NCBI RefSeq assembly: GCF_037120725.1
Contig: NZ_JBBAXC010000008.1
Coordinates: 1 to 64,000, forward strand
Reading direction: 5' to 3'
Source: Bacillus spongiae
Lineage (GTDB): Bacteria > Bacillota > Bacilli > Bacillales > Bacillaceae_K
Length of the DNA: 64,000 bases
Below the pieces are notes generated by a model, which saw nothing but the letters and a program-made list of their open reading frames with translations, was not told where the DNA came from and made no database searches. Positions within the stretch are counted from its first letter, which is position 1. Every line of letters begins with the position of its first letter. Below are positions 42,617-52,517 of the stretch, piece by piece. The position numbers and the translations under genes were made by a program.

Positions 42617-43741
42617 ATGAAAATATTGCATTTAAATGCCGGTAATGAGACTGGAGGGGGTATGTTTCATATCCTTTCATTGTTAAAGGAATGGAATAAG
42701 CAAGAGTTTATTTTAGGCCTTTTTGAAGAGGGAGAATTTTTCTATAAGTCTGAAGAGATGGGTATAAATACAGTAGTCTTTTCACAGAAAAACAGATATG
42801 ATCTAAGTGTTGTGAAACAAATGACGCAGTTTATTCGTCTAAATAATATAGAAGTAATCCATACTCATGGTGCTAGAGCCAATTTTTACGGAGCTTTAAT
42901 TAAACGGGTAGCCAAAATCAGGTGGGTTGTAACCATTCATAGTGATCCTAGAGATGATTTTATGGGAAGAGGAATGATAGGAAAAGTATACACGAAATTG
43001 AACCTAAGTGTCTTAAGTTTTGCAGATCATTATGTTGCGATTTCGGATAGGTTTAGAAGGATCTTAATAGAACAAGGAATTGGTACAGCAAAAATTACAA
43101 CAGTGCTTAATGGTATAAATTTTAAGCAAAGCTTACCAGATCCCTACAGTAGGCGTTCTTTTAATTTGTCTGATAAGGACTTTATTATTGTTATGGTAGC
43201 AAGATTAGAACCAGTTAAGAATCATATCATTGCACTGCAAGCAATAAAGGCCATTTCAGCAAAGGATGATTCTGTACAGTTATTATTAGTTGGCGAGGGC
43301 TCAAGACGTACTTACTTAGAGAAAAAGGTCAAAGAATTTGGAATTTGCCAAAGGGTGAAATTTCTTGGTCACGTTGAAGGAGTAGAAAAAATATACCCGC
43401 TCGCTGATCTTTGTCTACTAACATCACATAGTGAGAGCTTTCCGTTAGTTTTACTAGAAGCTGCTAGAGCAAGTGTCCCTGTAGTGACAACAGATGTGGG
43501 AGGTGTGAATGAATTAATTCCTAGCGAAGAATATGGATGGATTTTATCTGGTAGTCAACCTGAAGTGTTGCAAAAGACAATTGAAGAAGCAATCTACTTA
43601 AAGAGTAAAGATGAACTAATTTTGAAGGGGATAAGGTTGAAAAATATGGCCTCCCAAAATTTTTCTATAGAAAAATTAGCCAGTAATGTTTATAATGTAT
43701 ATTTAAGATTAATAAAAAAAAATAGAATGACTACACTATAG
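42617..43741 (+). CDS. Glycosyltransferase family 4
   Basis: A 374-residue GT-B enzyme. The N-terminal domain begins LHLNAGNETGGGMFHILSLL and has VIHTHGARANFYGALIKRVA. The donor domain has IVMVARLEPVKNHIIALQAI, LLLVGEGSRRTYLEKKV and the characteristic SHSESFPLVLLEAARASVPV, VTTDVGGVNELI. It lies between tagA and tagO, so it probably decorates a wall or capsule polymer built on undecaprenyl phosphate. The specific sugar is unknown. Confidence 0.88.
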   Translation: MKILHLNAGNETGGGMFHILSLLKEWNKQEFILGLFEEGEFFYKSEEMGINTVVFSQKNRYDLSVVKQMTQFIRLNNIEVIHTHGARANFYGALIKRVAKIRWVVTIHSDPRDDFMGRGMIGKVYTKLNLSVLSFADHYVAISDRFRRILIEQGIGTAKITTVLNGINFKQSLPDPYSRRSFNLSDKDFIIVMVARLEPVKNHIIALQAIKAISAKDDSVQLLLVGEGSRRTYLEKKVKEFGICQRVKFLGHVEGVEKIYPLADLCLLTSHSESFPLVLLEAARASVPVVTTDVGGVNELIPSEEYGWILSGSQPEVLQKTIEEAIYLKSKDELILKGIRLKNMASQNFSIEKLASNVYNVYLRLIKKNRMTTL

Positions 43742-43799
43742 GAATTTTTCCCTGTGTAGATAAACAATAGAGGGGTAATATAGGAGTAGAGGTGGAAAC

Positions 43800-44846
43800 A
43801 TGATTGTAGTAGCGTTAGTCAGCTGTTTGCTTTTCTCATTGGCTATTACGCCTTTTGTTATTAAGTTTGCTGTGAAAATTGGTGCTGTTGATCAGCCTGA
43901 TTTCAATCGAAAAGTTCATCAAAAAGTAATGCCAAGGATTGGCGGAATTGCCATATATTTAAGTTTTTTAGTAGGGATTATGATAATAAGACCTGACAAT
44001 GAATTACTCATTCCAATCTTAATTGGAAGTCTTGTGATTATTCTAACGGGACTATTAGACGACCTATTTCAGTTAACACCAAAAATAAAACTTGTAGGTC
44101 AATCATTAGCTGCGGCTATTGTTATCCTAGGAGGAATTCAAGTCGAATTCATTAACTTGCCCTTCGGTGGTGTGCTTGAATTTGGTGTTTTGAGTATTCC
44201 GATTACAGTTTTATGGATTATTGGTATTACAAATGCTATAAACTTTATTGACGGTTTGGATGGATTATCTGCTGGTGTATCCCTTATAGGAATTATGACA
44301 ATTGGATTTATGTCTTTATTAATGGGGGATATGTTTGTTCTATCGATTTCTGTCATTTTATGTGGAAGTATTTTAGGCTTTTTACCATATAATTTTTACC
44401 CTGCTAAAATTTTTATGGGGGATACAGGTGCTCTTTTCTTAGGATTTATGATAGCAGTTGTTTCCTTGTTAGGATTTAAAAATGTTACGGTTATTTCCTT
44501 AATTATTCCTGTGATTATTCTAGGTGTTCCAATATCCGATACGTTATTTGCCATAATACGCAGAAAGGTGAATAGACAACCTATATCTGCACCAGATCGA
44601 TCTCATCTACACCATTGTTTATTAAATCTAGGTTATACACATAAACAAACGGTCATTGTGATTTATGCTATTTCCACTTTATTTGGATTAATTGCCATTA
44701 TTTTTTCGCAGGCTACCATTTGGGGCGGAATAATCTTAATTGGGGTAGTCATCTTAGCCATTGAGTTATTTGTTGAGAGTATCGGATTGATAGGGAAAGA
44801 ATACAGGCCAATATTAAAGCTAATTGGCGGGGAAAAAGATAAATAA
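43800..44846 (+). CDS. tagO: Undecaprenyl-phosphate GlcNAc-1-phosphate transferase
   Basis: A 348-residue integral membrane enzyme of the MraY/WecA family with about 11 helices. It starts wall teichoic acid (and often teichuronic acid) synthesis by loading GlcNAc-1-phosphate on undecaprenyl phosphate. Motifs: HQKVMPRIGGIAIYLSFLVG, LTGLLDDLFQLTPKIKL with the D-D pair, NAINFIDGLDGLSAGVSLIG, NFYPAKIFMGDTGALFLGFM and the APDRSHLHHCLLNLGYTHKQ histidine loop. Ribosome site AGAGGTGG. Confidence 0.94.
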   Translation: MIVVALVSCLLFSLAITPFVIKFAVKIGAVDQPDFNRKVHQKVMPRIGGIAIYLSFLVGIMIIRPDNELLIPILIGSLVIILTGLLDDLFQLTPKIKLVGQSLAAAIVILGGIQVEFINLPFGGVLEFGVLSIPITVLWIIGITNAINFIDGLDGLSAGVSLIGIMTIGFMSLLMGDMFVLSISVILCGSILGFLPYNFYPAKIFMGDTGALFLGFMIAVVSLLGFKNVTVISLIIPVIILGVPISDTLFAIIRRKVNRQPISAPDRSHLHHCLLNLGYTHKQTVIVIYAISTLFGLIAIIFSQATIWGGIILIGVVILAIELFVESIGLIGKEYRPILKLIGGEKDK

Positions 44847-44869
44847 ACGTTTAAATAATAAGTATGAAA

Positions 44870-44914
44870 AACAAGAAGAGTGAGTCGCTTTTATAGCAAC
44901 TCACTCTTCTTGTT
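44870..44914. terminator. Bidirectional terminator
   Basis: Perfect 16-bp stem AACAAGAAGAGTGAGT / ACTCACTCTTCTTGTT between convergent tagO and the LCP gene. Confidence 0.85.
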
Positions 44915-44960
44915 TGTTATCGCAATGATGTTAGTTAGAAAACGATAGATGGTGACCTAA

Positions 44961-46010
44961 TTAAATGCCTGTTTCATCTTCAATTTCATCTTCTTCGTCT
45001 TCGTTTGAAATCGTAGGATTTGAAATTTCCAAGTGGTCTTTTAATGTAGCTATCGTTTCATCTAGGGCAATAGGATCTAAATTGTATACATATTTTCTTG
45101 AGCCATCAGAATTATTAAGGTATAAATCCTCACCTTCCAATGTTAAGGTTTCAATATTTAGTCTACCACTTGTCCCATATTTCCAAAAAGACGTTATGTT
45201 ATTAAATGTTAAATCTGTTGTCATATTATCACCAATGGCTGAAAGTAACTCATCATACTTTGTTAGAGCATCAACAGATAGTGCTTTCGTCGCAATCGCT
45301 TTAAGGATTTCCTGTTGTCGCTTCCCTCTTTCTACATCACTATCTAGTTTTCTCGTTCTCGCTAAAGCGAGTGCTTCCTCTCCATCTAACGTTTGTTCAC
45401 CTGGATATAAATGAATGGCATCGCTCTTATCTTTTGAATCTTGTTCATAAAACTCATAAGGAACATCTACCGTAATTCCACCTAAGGCGTCCACTAGATC
45501 AATGAAAGCATAGAAGTTTACTTTTACATAATAATCAACAGGGATATCAAAAAGTTCTTCGACGGTTTCTATGGTCGCTTTTTCTCCACCAAATACGTGA
45601 GCATGATTAATTTTATCATCATATCCTACTTCTGGAATGTAAGTATATGTGTCACGAGGTATACTCACTAATTTAATGGATTTATCTTCTTTATTGAGTG
45701 TGGCTAATAATAGTGCGTCCGTTCGAATGGCTGTTCCATAATCACGTTTATCACTATCATCTACACCCATGACTAAAATAGAAACATGGTCATCTTCTGG
45801 ATTGACCATATCAGTACGCTTGTCCGATTTATCACGGCCATCAATTTTTTTGTAAGAATCACTTAGTGTATCTTTTGCTTGCTTGTACAAATAGGTTCCA
45901 TATCCAACCCCCGATAAGCTGAGAAAGAGAATGGGTATTAATATAAAAAAGAGTATTCTTCTTTTTCTTGGTTTCATTATGCGTTTCTTTTTAAATTGTT
46001 GACGATCCAT
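44961..46010 (-). CDS. LytR-CpsA-Psr family cell-wall polymer ligase
   Basis: A 349-residue membrane-anchored enzyme that attaches teichoic acid or other polymers to peptidoglycan. A basic cytoplasmic N-terminus is followed by a membrane helix at about residues 19-40. The LCP domain shows ILVMGVDDSDKRDYGTAIRT, DALLLATL, KLVSIPRDTYTYIPEVGYDD, KINHAHVFGGEKATIETVEE and EALALARTRKLDSDVERGKR, QQEILKAI, including the key Arg and Asp residues. The C-terminus is acidic. It is the TagT/U/V type; which one cannot be told. Ribosome site AAAGGAG. Confidence 0.92.
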   Translation of the reverse strand: MDRQQFKKKRIMKPRKRRILFFILIPILFLSLSGVGYGTYLYKQAKDTLSDSYKKIDGRDKSDKRTDMVNPEDDHVSILVMGVDDSDKRDYGTAIRTDALLLATLNKEDKSIKLVSIPRDTYTYIPEVGYDDKINHAHVFGGEKATIETVEELFDIPVDYYVKVNFYAFIDLVDALGGITVDVPYEFYEQDSKDKSDAIHLYPGEQTLDGEEALALARTRKLDSDVERGKRQQEILKAIATKALSVDALTKYDELLSAIGDNMTTDLTFNNITSFWKYGTSGRLNIETLTLEGEDLYLNNSDGSRKYVYNLDPIALDETIATLKDHLEISNPTISNEDEEDEIEDETGI

Positions 46011-46255
46011 TAATTGTCTCCTTTAAAGATTTTTTAGAAATAAAGTTTAATAGGAAAAAGCACTAGGCTAATAGTTAATTAAATACTTTCACCTATTCTA
46101 CTATGCTACTCTAACATAATAAAATTACAATTCGGTAACAACATTTCGGATGTATAGTCTAGATGGAGAAATTATTCCCTTGAAGTACTTCGTATACTAG
46201 TACATTCAAATATTTTCAAAAAAAAAGAAAAGTTAAAGATTATATTAGAGACACA

Positions 46256-46891
46256 TTACTCTAAGTTCTTATTTAAGTATAGTCTCTCTTCCTTAGTAAT
46301 AAGCGCTTGTCCATTTGTAATTTCGGTCATCCATGCTTCATATTCAGCTATTAGAGGTTCTTCAACATAGGTGGAGATCACAACATTTTCTACATATTCA
46401 ATTTCTTTTAATTCAAACGTAGACGATCGAATTTCATTTTCAACCTTCCCTAATAGGGGATATTCAATCTGGGTTTTTATTACCTGCATTAGCCGACGTT
46501 CGATAATGCCCGTGATGTTTAAGCCTTCCGTTGTCGCACGGCCGTAGGCACGAATTAACCCTCCCCCACCTAATTTAATTCCTCCGAAATATCTAGTAAT
46601 GACTACCACGGTGTCTTTTAAATCTCTTTTCTTCAACACTTCTAAGATAGGAATTCCAGCTGTTCCATTTGGTTCTCCATCATCATTTGCCTTTTGAATT
46701 TGATTGCGTTCGCCAATTAAATAAGCAGAACAATTATGAGAGGCATTCCAATGCTTCTTTTTTATTTGTTCAATAAAATGTTGCGCTGCTTCTTCTGTTT
46801 CTGCTCGATTGACATAGGCGATAAATCGAGATTTTTGGATAAGGATTTCATGTTCTCCATATCCTGAAACTGTTTTATATCGTTCAAGCAT
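46256..46891 (-). CDS. yvyE: YigZ/IMPACT family protein
   Basis: A 211-residue protein with ribosome site AGGAGG. The UPF0029 N-terminal domain covers residues about 18-125 (IQKSRFIAYVNRAETEEAAQ, HNCSAYLIGERNQIQKANDD, GEPNGTAGIPILEVLKKRDL, VVITRYFGGIKLGGGGLIRA). A ferredoxin-like C-terminal domain follows. In Bacillus genomes it lies next to the degS-degU region, as here. Suggested roles involve translation control; none is settled. Confidence 0.9.
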   Translation of the reverse strand: MLERYKTVSGYGEHEILIQKSRFIAYVNRAETEEAAQHFIEQIKKKHWNASHNCSAYLIGERNQIQKANDDGEPNGTAGIPILEVLKKRDLKDTVVVITRYFGGIKLGGGGLIRAYGRATTEGLNITGIIERRLMQVIKTQIEYPLLGKVENEIRSSTFELKEIEYVENVVISTYVEEPLIAEYEAWMTEITNGQALITKEERLYLNKNLE

Positions 46892-47242
46892 AACAAAACC
46901 TCCTGCGCTTTGTCGTTAAGTTCAGCTGCTAGCTATCAATTGTCTCAGTAAAAATGCAATTACTGGAAGGGAATGTAACACAAGTTTAATGTATAACAAA
47001 ATACGACATGTTATAATTATACCATTGTTTTCGTCTGATTTTTCTCTTTTTTATTTGAAGCAATATTGTAGTTAATATTATATTTTTCACTAGAATATAG
47101 GATATTTTACTTAGACTTCCTGCGTTTTTCTAAGACAATACGACGATTTTAAAAAAAAATAGGTAGATTTTTTTGTCGAAGATAGAAGATGAAAGTTTTT
47201 CCATGTACAATAAAGATTAGTAACAATAAAGAGGGGAAATTT
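46892..47242. other. Divergent promoter region yvyE / degS
   Basis: No gene. An AT-rich 350-base gap that must hold both promoters; I cannot single out elements with confidence. Confidence 0.4.
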
Positions 47243-48382
47243 ATGTCTTTAAAGAAAGTAAATAAAATAGTACTTGATCAAATATTAAATAAAATGGTCG
47301 ATACTGTTGGGCAAAGTAAAGATGAAATCTTCCAAATTGGCGAACAAAGTCGCCAAGACTATGACTCATTATCAAAGGAATTGAAATATATTCGTGAAAT
47401 GGTTCATAAAGTCATCTTGGATGGAGAAGAGTTAGAAATAAAGACAAAATTAGCACGAAATCGACTTTCCGAAGTAAGTCGAAATTTTAAAGATTTTTCA
47501 GAAGAAGAAGTTCGAAATGCGTATGAGCAAGCTCATGATTTACAAATGAAATTCAGTATGAATCGTCATCAAGAAAAAGAGCTTCGAAATAGGCGAGATG
47601 AGCTGGAACGTCGTCTTTATTCCTTAGAAGAAACGATTAATCGTGCCGAGCACCTTGTTTCTCAGATTTCTGTTGTCATGAGTTATTTAAGTAGTGACCT
47701 AAAAATAATGGGGCAAGCATTGGAAGATGCCAAAATGAAACAGGAATTTGGGTTGAAAATTATTGAAGCACAGGAGGATGAACGGAAACGATTATCGAGA
47801 GAAATTCATGATGGTCCTGCGCAAATGTTAGCAAATGTACTGATGAGAACGGACTTAGTTGAACGTATCCATGTTGAAGAGGGAGCTGATGCGGCTCTAA
47901 AAGAAATTCGAAGCATGAAGCATATGGTTCGGTCAGCCTTATATGAGGTACGACGTATTATTTATGATTTGAGACCGATGGCGCTTGATGACTTAGGATT
48001 AATTCCAACCCTCAAAAAATACTTATCCACTATTGAAGAATATCATAATGGCACAAGAATTGTGTTTCAAAATATAGGAAGAGAGCTGCGGTTAGAGCAG
48101 AAGTACGAAGTAGCGTTATTTCGACTAGTCCAAGAATCCGTTCATAATGCGCTTAAACATGCAGAAGCAAAACAAATTAATGTGAAAATAGAGATAAGAT
48201 TAGATAAGGTACTAGCTATTATTAAGGATGATGGTAAAGGCTTTGATGTTAGTCAAAAGAAAGCAAATTCATTTGGAATAATGGGAATGAATGAGCGAGT
48301 TGAATTACTTGAAGGAACACTCGAGATTCAATCGAAAATTGGCAGCGGATCTTCGGTAACCATCACAGTACCTTTAAGCTAA
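47243..48382 (+). CDS. degS: Two-component sensor histidine kinase
   Basis: A 379-residue soluble kinase. The frame is open from 47189, but ATG 47243 follows AGAGGGGAAA and gives the family length. A long coiled coil (about 30-175) is followed by the HisKA_3 dimerisation domain EDERKRLSREIHDGPAQMLA with phospho-accepting His189. The HATPase domain has LVQESVHNALKHAEAKQINV, IKDDGKGFD and FGIMGMNERVELLEGTLEIQ. There is no membrane segment, as expected. It phosphorylates DegU, encoded 21 bases downstream, and so governs exoenzymes, competence, motility and biofilm. Confidence 0.96.
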   Translation: MSLKKVNKIVLDQILNKMVDTVGQSKDEIFQIGEQSRQDYDSLSKELKYIREMVHKVILDGEELEIKTKLARNRLSEVSRNFKDFSEEEVRNAYEQAHDLQMKFSMNRHQEKELRNRRDELERRLYSLEETINRAEHLVSQISVVMSYLSSDLKIMGQALEDAKMKQEFGLKIIEAQEDERKRLSREIHDGPAQMLANVLMRTDLVERIHVEEGADAALKEIRSMKHMVRSALYEVRRIIYDLRPMALDDLGLIPTLKKYLSTIEEYHNGTRIVFQNIGRELRLEQKYEVALFRLVQESVHNALKHAEAKQINVKIEIRLDKVLAIIKDDGKGFDVSQKKANSFGIMGMNERVELLEGTLEIQSKIGSGSSVTITVPLS

Positions 48383-48403
48383 CGCTAGGGAGGGAATGTA
48401 AGT

Positions 48404-49084
48404 ATGTTAATTAATATTGTAATTATTGATGACCACCAGTTGTTTCGAGAAGGGGTCAAACGCATTTTAGAGTTTGAATCATCCTTTAAGGTAGTGGCTG
48501 AAGGAAGTGATGGGGTCGATGCGGTTTCATTAGTGGAAGAACATAGCCCAGATGTGGTTTTAATGGATATTAATATGCCGAAGCTTAACGGCGTTGAGGC
48601 GACTGGCCAACTATTAGAAAAATACCCAGATACGAAAGTCATTATTCTTTCCATTCATGATGATGAAATGTATGTCTCACATGCGTTGAAAACTGGGGCA
48701 TTAGGGTATATGCTGAAAGAAATGGATGCTGATGCCCTTATAGAAGCAGTAAAGGTAGTAGCAAAAGGAGGATCTTACCTCCACCCTAAGGTTACACATA
48801 ATTTAGTGAGTGAATTTCGCCGCTTAGCTAATGAGGAGCATACGTCAAATGCTTATCAACAAGTTGAGATTCGGAGACCGTACCATTTACTTACAAAACG
48901 AGAATGTGAAGTTCTTCAACTTCTTGCAGATGGATGTAGCAATAGAACTATAGGGGAAGAGCTTTATATTTCAGAAAAAACGGTGAAAAACCATGTGAGT
49001 AATATTTTACAGAAAATGAGTGTAAATGACCGTACTCAAGCGGTTGTGACGGCCATTAAAAAAGGCTGGGTAGAAGTTCGTTAA
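48404..49084 (+). CDS. degU: Response regulator DegU
   Basis: A 226-residue NarL/FixJ-type regulator. The receiver domain has [20 protein letters not shown] and [20 protein letters not shown] with phospho-acceptor Asp55, plus the conserved Thr/Ser and Lys ([13 protein letters not shown]). The LuxR-type helix-turn-helix at the C-terminus reads [40 protein letters not shown]. Ribosome site GGGAGGGAATG. It forms an operon with degS, closed by a terminator. Confidence 0.97.
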   Translation: MLINIVIIDDHQLFREGVKRILEFESSFKVVAEGSDGVDAVSLVEEHSPDVVLMDINMPKLNGVEATGQLLEKYPDTKVIILSIHDDEMYVSHALKTGALGYMLKEMDADALIEAVKVVAKGGSYLHPKVTHNLVSEFRRLANEEHTSNAYQQVEIRRPYHLLTKRECEVLQLLADGCSNRTIGEELYISEKTVKNHVSNILQKMSVNDRTQAVVTAIKKGWVEVR

Positions 49085-49096
49085 TCAATAATAAAC

Positions 49097-49136
49097 AAAA
49101 GGTGATTCGGGATGAAACACGAATTCACCTTTTTTT
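49097..49136 (+). terminator. Terminator of degS-degU
   Basis: AAAAGGTGA.TTCG / CGAATTCACCTTTT with a long T run, thirteen bases after the degU stop. Confidence 0.85.
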
Positions 49137-49275
49137 ATTTAGAGAAACGTCTTTGAATGACGTAAACGCCATTGTTACCTTCGCTTTATGAATATGACCT
49201 CTCAATAATAACGTTGAGAGTTTATTCCGATTTCATTACAATAGAGTAGAGTAGACAAAGGAGAAGGGTGAAAGT

Positions 49276-49830
49276 ATGAAAAAACATCGTTTGAAAACAC
49301 TAATAGTGGGAGTAAGTGTCAGTGCATTCCTATTAACGGCATGCTCGGAAAAGGATAAAGAATCAGTCGATACAAAAGAAGAAGTAACAGAACAAACACC
49401 GGGTAATAGTGAGAAAAGTGTCCTTTTAGAGGGAGTACCTAATCTTGAGGAAGTAGATGTCCCTGAGGAAGTCAAACAAGAAATAGTAGGGGATTTTCAG
49501 AAATATATTGATTCGTTTAACAATGAAAACGTTGAAGAATATATGAATACTCTTTCTAAAACCCCGATAAATTTCAAATATGAAGATCAAGAAGAAATTG
49601 TAAAAGAGATTTTTGCTACTATGGACAGTGAAAGAAAAGCTGAAAATGTGAAAATCGTGAACTATACAGCAGGAAGAGCGGATGTATATGCTGAGCTTAC
49701 AGCAACAACCGTTCAAACGGATACCGGTGAATCCGTAGAAGAGTCGGGTAAACAGTTGACCATTATGAATAAGACGGACGATGGTTGGAAGGTTGCTGCT
49801 ATATTCGTTACAAAGGATGAAGAAGAATGA
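49276..49830 (+). CDS. Lipoprotein with NTF2-like domain
   Basis: A 184-residue exported lipoprotein. The signal peptide MKKHRLKTLIVGVSVSAFLL ends in the lipobox LTAC. An acidic linker rich in E, K and T (residues 24-55) leads to a domain that looks NTF2/SnoaL-like: EIVGDFQKYIDSFNNENVEE, YMNTLSKTP, then beta strands ADVYAELTATTVQTD, KQLTIMNKTDDGWKVAAIFV. The function is unknown. The gene is monocistronic between two terminators. Confidence 0.78.
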   Translation: MKKHRLKTLIVGVSVSAFLLTACSEKDKESVDTKEEVTEQTPGNSEKSVLLEGVPNLEEVDVPEEVKQEIVGDFQKYIDSFNNENVEEYMNTLSKTPINFKYEDQEEIVKEIFATMDSERKAENVKIVNYTAGRADVYAELTATTVQTDTGESVEESGKQLTIMNKTDDGWKVAAIFVTKDEEE

Positions 49831-49834
49831 CAGT

Positions 49835-49862
49835 AAGGTGAGAAGGACTCTCACCTTTTTTA
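49835..49862 (+). terminator. Terminator of the lipoprotein gene
   Basis: 9-bp stem AAGGTGAGA / TCTCACCTT, short loop, T run. Confidence 0.82.
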
Positions 49863-50020
49863 TATTGTGAAAATCATTACCTTCGAGAGTGCATCTTTAT
49901 TTGTCTATAATAAAAGAGTGCAAATGATAAAGATATCATATAAAATGAGGAATATGCATATCTTTAGAGCATCACTATCAGATTGGACTGATAAATTTAG
50001 TTTATAAGGACGGTAATAAT

Positions 50021-50869
50021 ATGAAAACGGCAATTGTTACGGATAGTACATCCTATATCCCGAAAGAATTGCGCGAACAACTCAACATACATATGATACC
50101 TTTGAGTGTTGTGATGAATGGGGAATCCTATCAAGAAGAGTTTGACCTTACGAGTGAATTATTTTATGAGGAAGTCAAAAATTCTGGTAAGCTTCCCTCT
50201 ACTTCACAACCTCCCATTGGACAATTTGTTGAGCTTTTTGAGCAGTTAGCTAAGGATTATGACGCAGTTATATCCATTCTTCTCTCTAGTGGTATTAGTG
50301 GGACGTACCAAAGTGCGGTTTCGGCCAGCAATATGGTGGATAATGTGGAAGTAGTTGTATACGACTCTGAAATTAGCTGCATGGTCCAAGGCTTTTATGT
50401 GTTGGAGGCTGCCAAGTTAGCTCAAATGGGTGAAGACCCTACCTCTATTGTAAGACATCTAGATGAGATGAGGGAAACGAGCAAAGCCTATTTTATGGTA
50501 GATGACTTATCTCATTTACAACGAGGGGGAAGACTATCAAGCGCGCAGGCAATTATCGGTAGTTTATTACAAGTGAAGCCGCTCCTCCATTTTGAAAATA
50601 AGGTGATTGTTCCGTTTGAGAAAATCCGCACACGTAAAAAGGCAATGAAGAGAATTGTTGAATTGCTAGAGAAAGATGTTGAAAAGGGCATCCCACTGCA
50701 AGCAAGTATTATTCATGCAAATCGTCTAGAAGAAGCCCAAGCATGGAAGGGTGAGTTAGAAGAAAAGTACCCTACAGTAGAGTTCTCGATTAGTTACTTT
50801 GGTCCAGTGATTGGAACGCATCTTGGCGAAGGATCGATGGGGCTTGGGTGGATGAAACGAAATCATTAA
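50021..50869 (+). CDS. degV: DegV family fatty-acid-binding protein
   Basis: A 282-residue soluble protein. The N-terminal nucleotide-loop-like domain begins KTAIVTDSTSYIPKELREQL, with PSTSQPPIGQFVELFEQL. The conserved fatty-acid-head-group residues are in ISILLSSGISGTYQSAVSAS. The C-terminal domain has LSHLQRGGRLSSAQAIIGSL, LQVKPLLHF and ISYFGPVIGTHLGEGSMGLG. DegV proteins bind fatty acids and work with FakA in phospholipid synthesis. Its position next to degSU is the usual one, but it is transcribed separately. Confidence 0.92.
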   Translation: MKTAIVTDSTSYIPKELREQLNIHMIPLSVVMNGESYQEEFDLTSELFYEEVKNSGKLPSTSQPPIGQFVELFEQLAKDYDAVISILLSSGISGTYQSAVSASNMVDNVEVVVYDSEISCMVQGFYVLEAAKLAQMGEDPTSIVRHLDEMRETSKAYFMVDDLSHLQRGGRLSSAQAIIGSLLQVKPLLHFENKVIVPFEKIRTRKKAMKRIVELLEKDVEKGIPLQASIIHANRLEEAQAWKGELEEKYPTVEFSISYFGPVIGTHLGEGSMGLGWMKRNH

Positions 50870-50873
50870 TTGG

Positions 50874-50937
50874 CTCAATAAGCTAATGGTGAACCTCCTT
50901 ATTGAAGGAGCATTCACCATGCTTATTGAGTTTTTTT
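50874..50937 (+). terminator. Long-stem terminator of degV
   Basis: CTCAATAAGC-AATGGTGA-CCTCCTT pairs with AAGGAG-ATTCACCAT-GCTTATTGAG, then seven T. Confidence 0.88.
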
Positions 50938-51041
50938 GTTAATATTTTCTATTAGACATACCCTCTCAATTTCATCTCTAACAAGGAATATGAACAAATA
51001 TTGTAGAAGAAAAGTAACGATAGAACTAAAAGGAGATGAAT

Positions 51042-52517
51042 ATGCGATATTATGTAAAAAATCAATTACTAATTCTTGAACCGTTGTCGAAACATCCTTA
51101 TCCATATCAGTCAATAGCCTCTTTATCTATTCCATCCCCCCCTATTCTTAATCCCACCTTTACGTTTAACGCTTCATTACAAAAATACCTTTTTGGTAAA
51201 CAACTGTTACTAGATGAACTTCCTTTCCCTCTCGAATTACTATATCAACACTATCTTGAAGGATATGTACAATGGGAGCCTGGTTTAATCAAGAAAGGAA
51301 ACTTCCTACGATGTAGGAGATGTGGAAATCAAGATGATACATTATTTGGTGAGTTTCAATGCTTTCGATGTCATCATTCCTGCAAGTATTGTCGGAAATG
51401 TATTATGATGGGGCGGGTATCGGCTTGCTCTGCCTTATTATTATGGAGAGGAAATGCACCGACTATGTCTGTAAGTCAAGTGGAATTCAACTGGAATGGT
51501 ACCCTTTCACAAGGACAAGAAGAGGCCTCGAAACAAATCGTCGAGACAATAAAATTAGGAAGGCAACTTCTAGTTTGGGCTGTATGTGGAGCCGGTAAGA
51601 CTGAAATTCTATTTGAAGGGATTCGACAGGCGCTGTCGAATAATCGAAAGGTTTGCCTTGCGAGTCCGAGAACAGATGTCATCCTTGAATTACTCCCTAG
51701 ATTACGCCAAGTGTTTCCAAATGTTAATATTATTGGTTTGTATGGAGGAAGCGAAGAGATCTTTCAACAAAGTCAATTCATTCTTGCAACAACCCACCAA
51801 CTATTTCGGTTTTACCAAGCATTTGACGTGATGATAATAGACGAAGTAGACGCTTTTCCGTTCTCATACGACGAATCGCTTCACTTCGCTGTCGAAAAAG
51901 CGAAGAAGCGGATTGGATCGAGTGTCTATTTAACAGCAACACCAACGAGGAGGTGGAAAAAAACACCTACTTTCAAAATTCTTGCACGTTACCATGGACA
52001 TCCACTTCCACAACCAACCTTTCATTGGTGTGGAAACTGGAAAAAGCTGTTGACGAAACGAAAGCTTCCCCCTTCCATTCAATCTTGGATAACAGAACTT
52101 CTTCAAAAAGAAAAACAAGCCCTCCTCTTTTTCCCTTCCGTATCTGTTATGAATCAAGCATTACCATTATTTCAAAAATTGCATAAAAAAATTGCTTCCG
52201 TCCATGCGACTGATTCGCAAAGGAAGGAAAAAGTAAGTAAGCTTCGGAATGGAGAGATACCAATCCTGTTAACCACCACGATTTTAGAAAGGGGTGTTAC
52301 CATCTCAAACTTGAACGTTGCAGTAATTGGAGCAGAACAGACTATTTTCACTGAAAGTGCACTTATTCAAATTGCCGGACGGGTTGGGCGAGATGCGTCC
52401 TCTCCGACTGGTGACGTTATCTTCTTTCATAATGGGAAAAGTCGTGAGATGGAGAAGGCACTTATTCATATTGTCACAATAAACCGGCAAGCTCGGAAAA
52501 GTGGTGCATTAACGTGA
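51042..52517 (+). CDS. comFA: Competence ATP-dependent DNA translocase ComFA
   Basis: A 491-residue DEAD-box-type ATPase that helps pull transforming DNA into the cell. ATG 51036 is too close to AAAAGGAG; ATG 51042 has better spacing. An N-terminal four-cysteine zinc module (LRCRRCGNQDD and FQCFRCHHSCKYCRKC) is followed by Walker A QLLVWAVCGAGKTEILFEGI, the motif VMIIDEVDAFPFSYDE and helicase motif III VYLTATPT. The C-terminal RecA-like domain has LLTTTILERGVTISNLNVAV and AGRVGRDASSPTGDVIFFH. It overlaps comFC by four bases. Confidence 0.95.
   Translation: MRYYVKNQLLILEPLSKHPYPYQSIASLSIPSPPILNPTFTFNASLQKYLFGKQLLLDELPFPLELLYQHYLEGYVQWEPGLIKKGNFLRCRRCGNQDDTLFGEFQCFRCHHSCKYCRKCIMMGRVSACSALLLWRGNAPTMSVSQVEFNWNGTLSQGQEEASKQIVETIKLGRQLLVWAVCGAGKTEILFEGIRQALSNNRKVCLASPRTDVILELLPRLRQVFPNVNIIGLYGGSEEIFQQSQFILATTHQLFRFYQAFDVMIIDEVDAFPFSYDESLHFAVEKAKKRIGSSVYLTATPTRRWKKTPTFKILARYHGHPLPQPTFHWCGNWKKLLTKRKLPPSIQSWITELLQKEKQALLFFPSVSVMNQALPLFQKLHKKIASVHATDSQRKEKVSKLRNGEIPILLTTTILERGVTISNLNVAVIGAEQTIFTESALIQIAGRVGRDASSPTGDVIFFHNGKSREMEKALIHIVTINRQARKSGALT

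Noticed and set aside
44965..45414. 149-codon frame opposite the LCP gene
   Set aside because: Serine-rich antisense shadow of the acidic C-terminus of the LCP protein.
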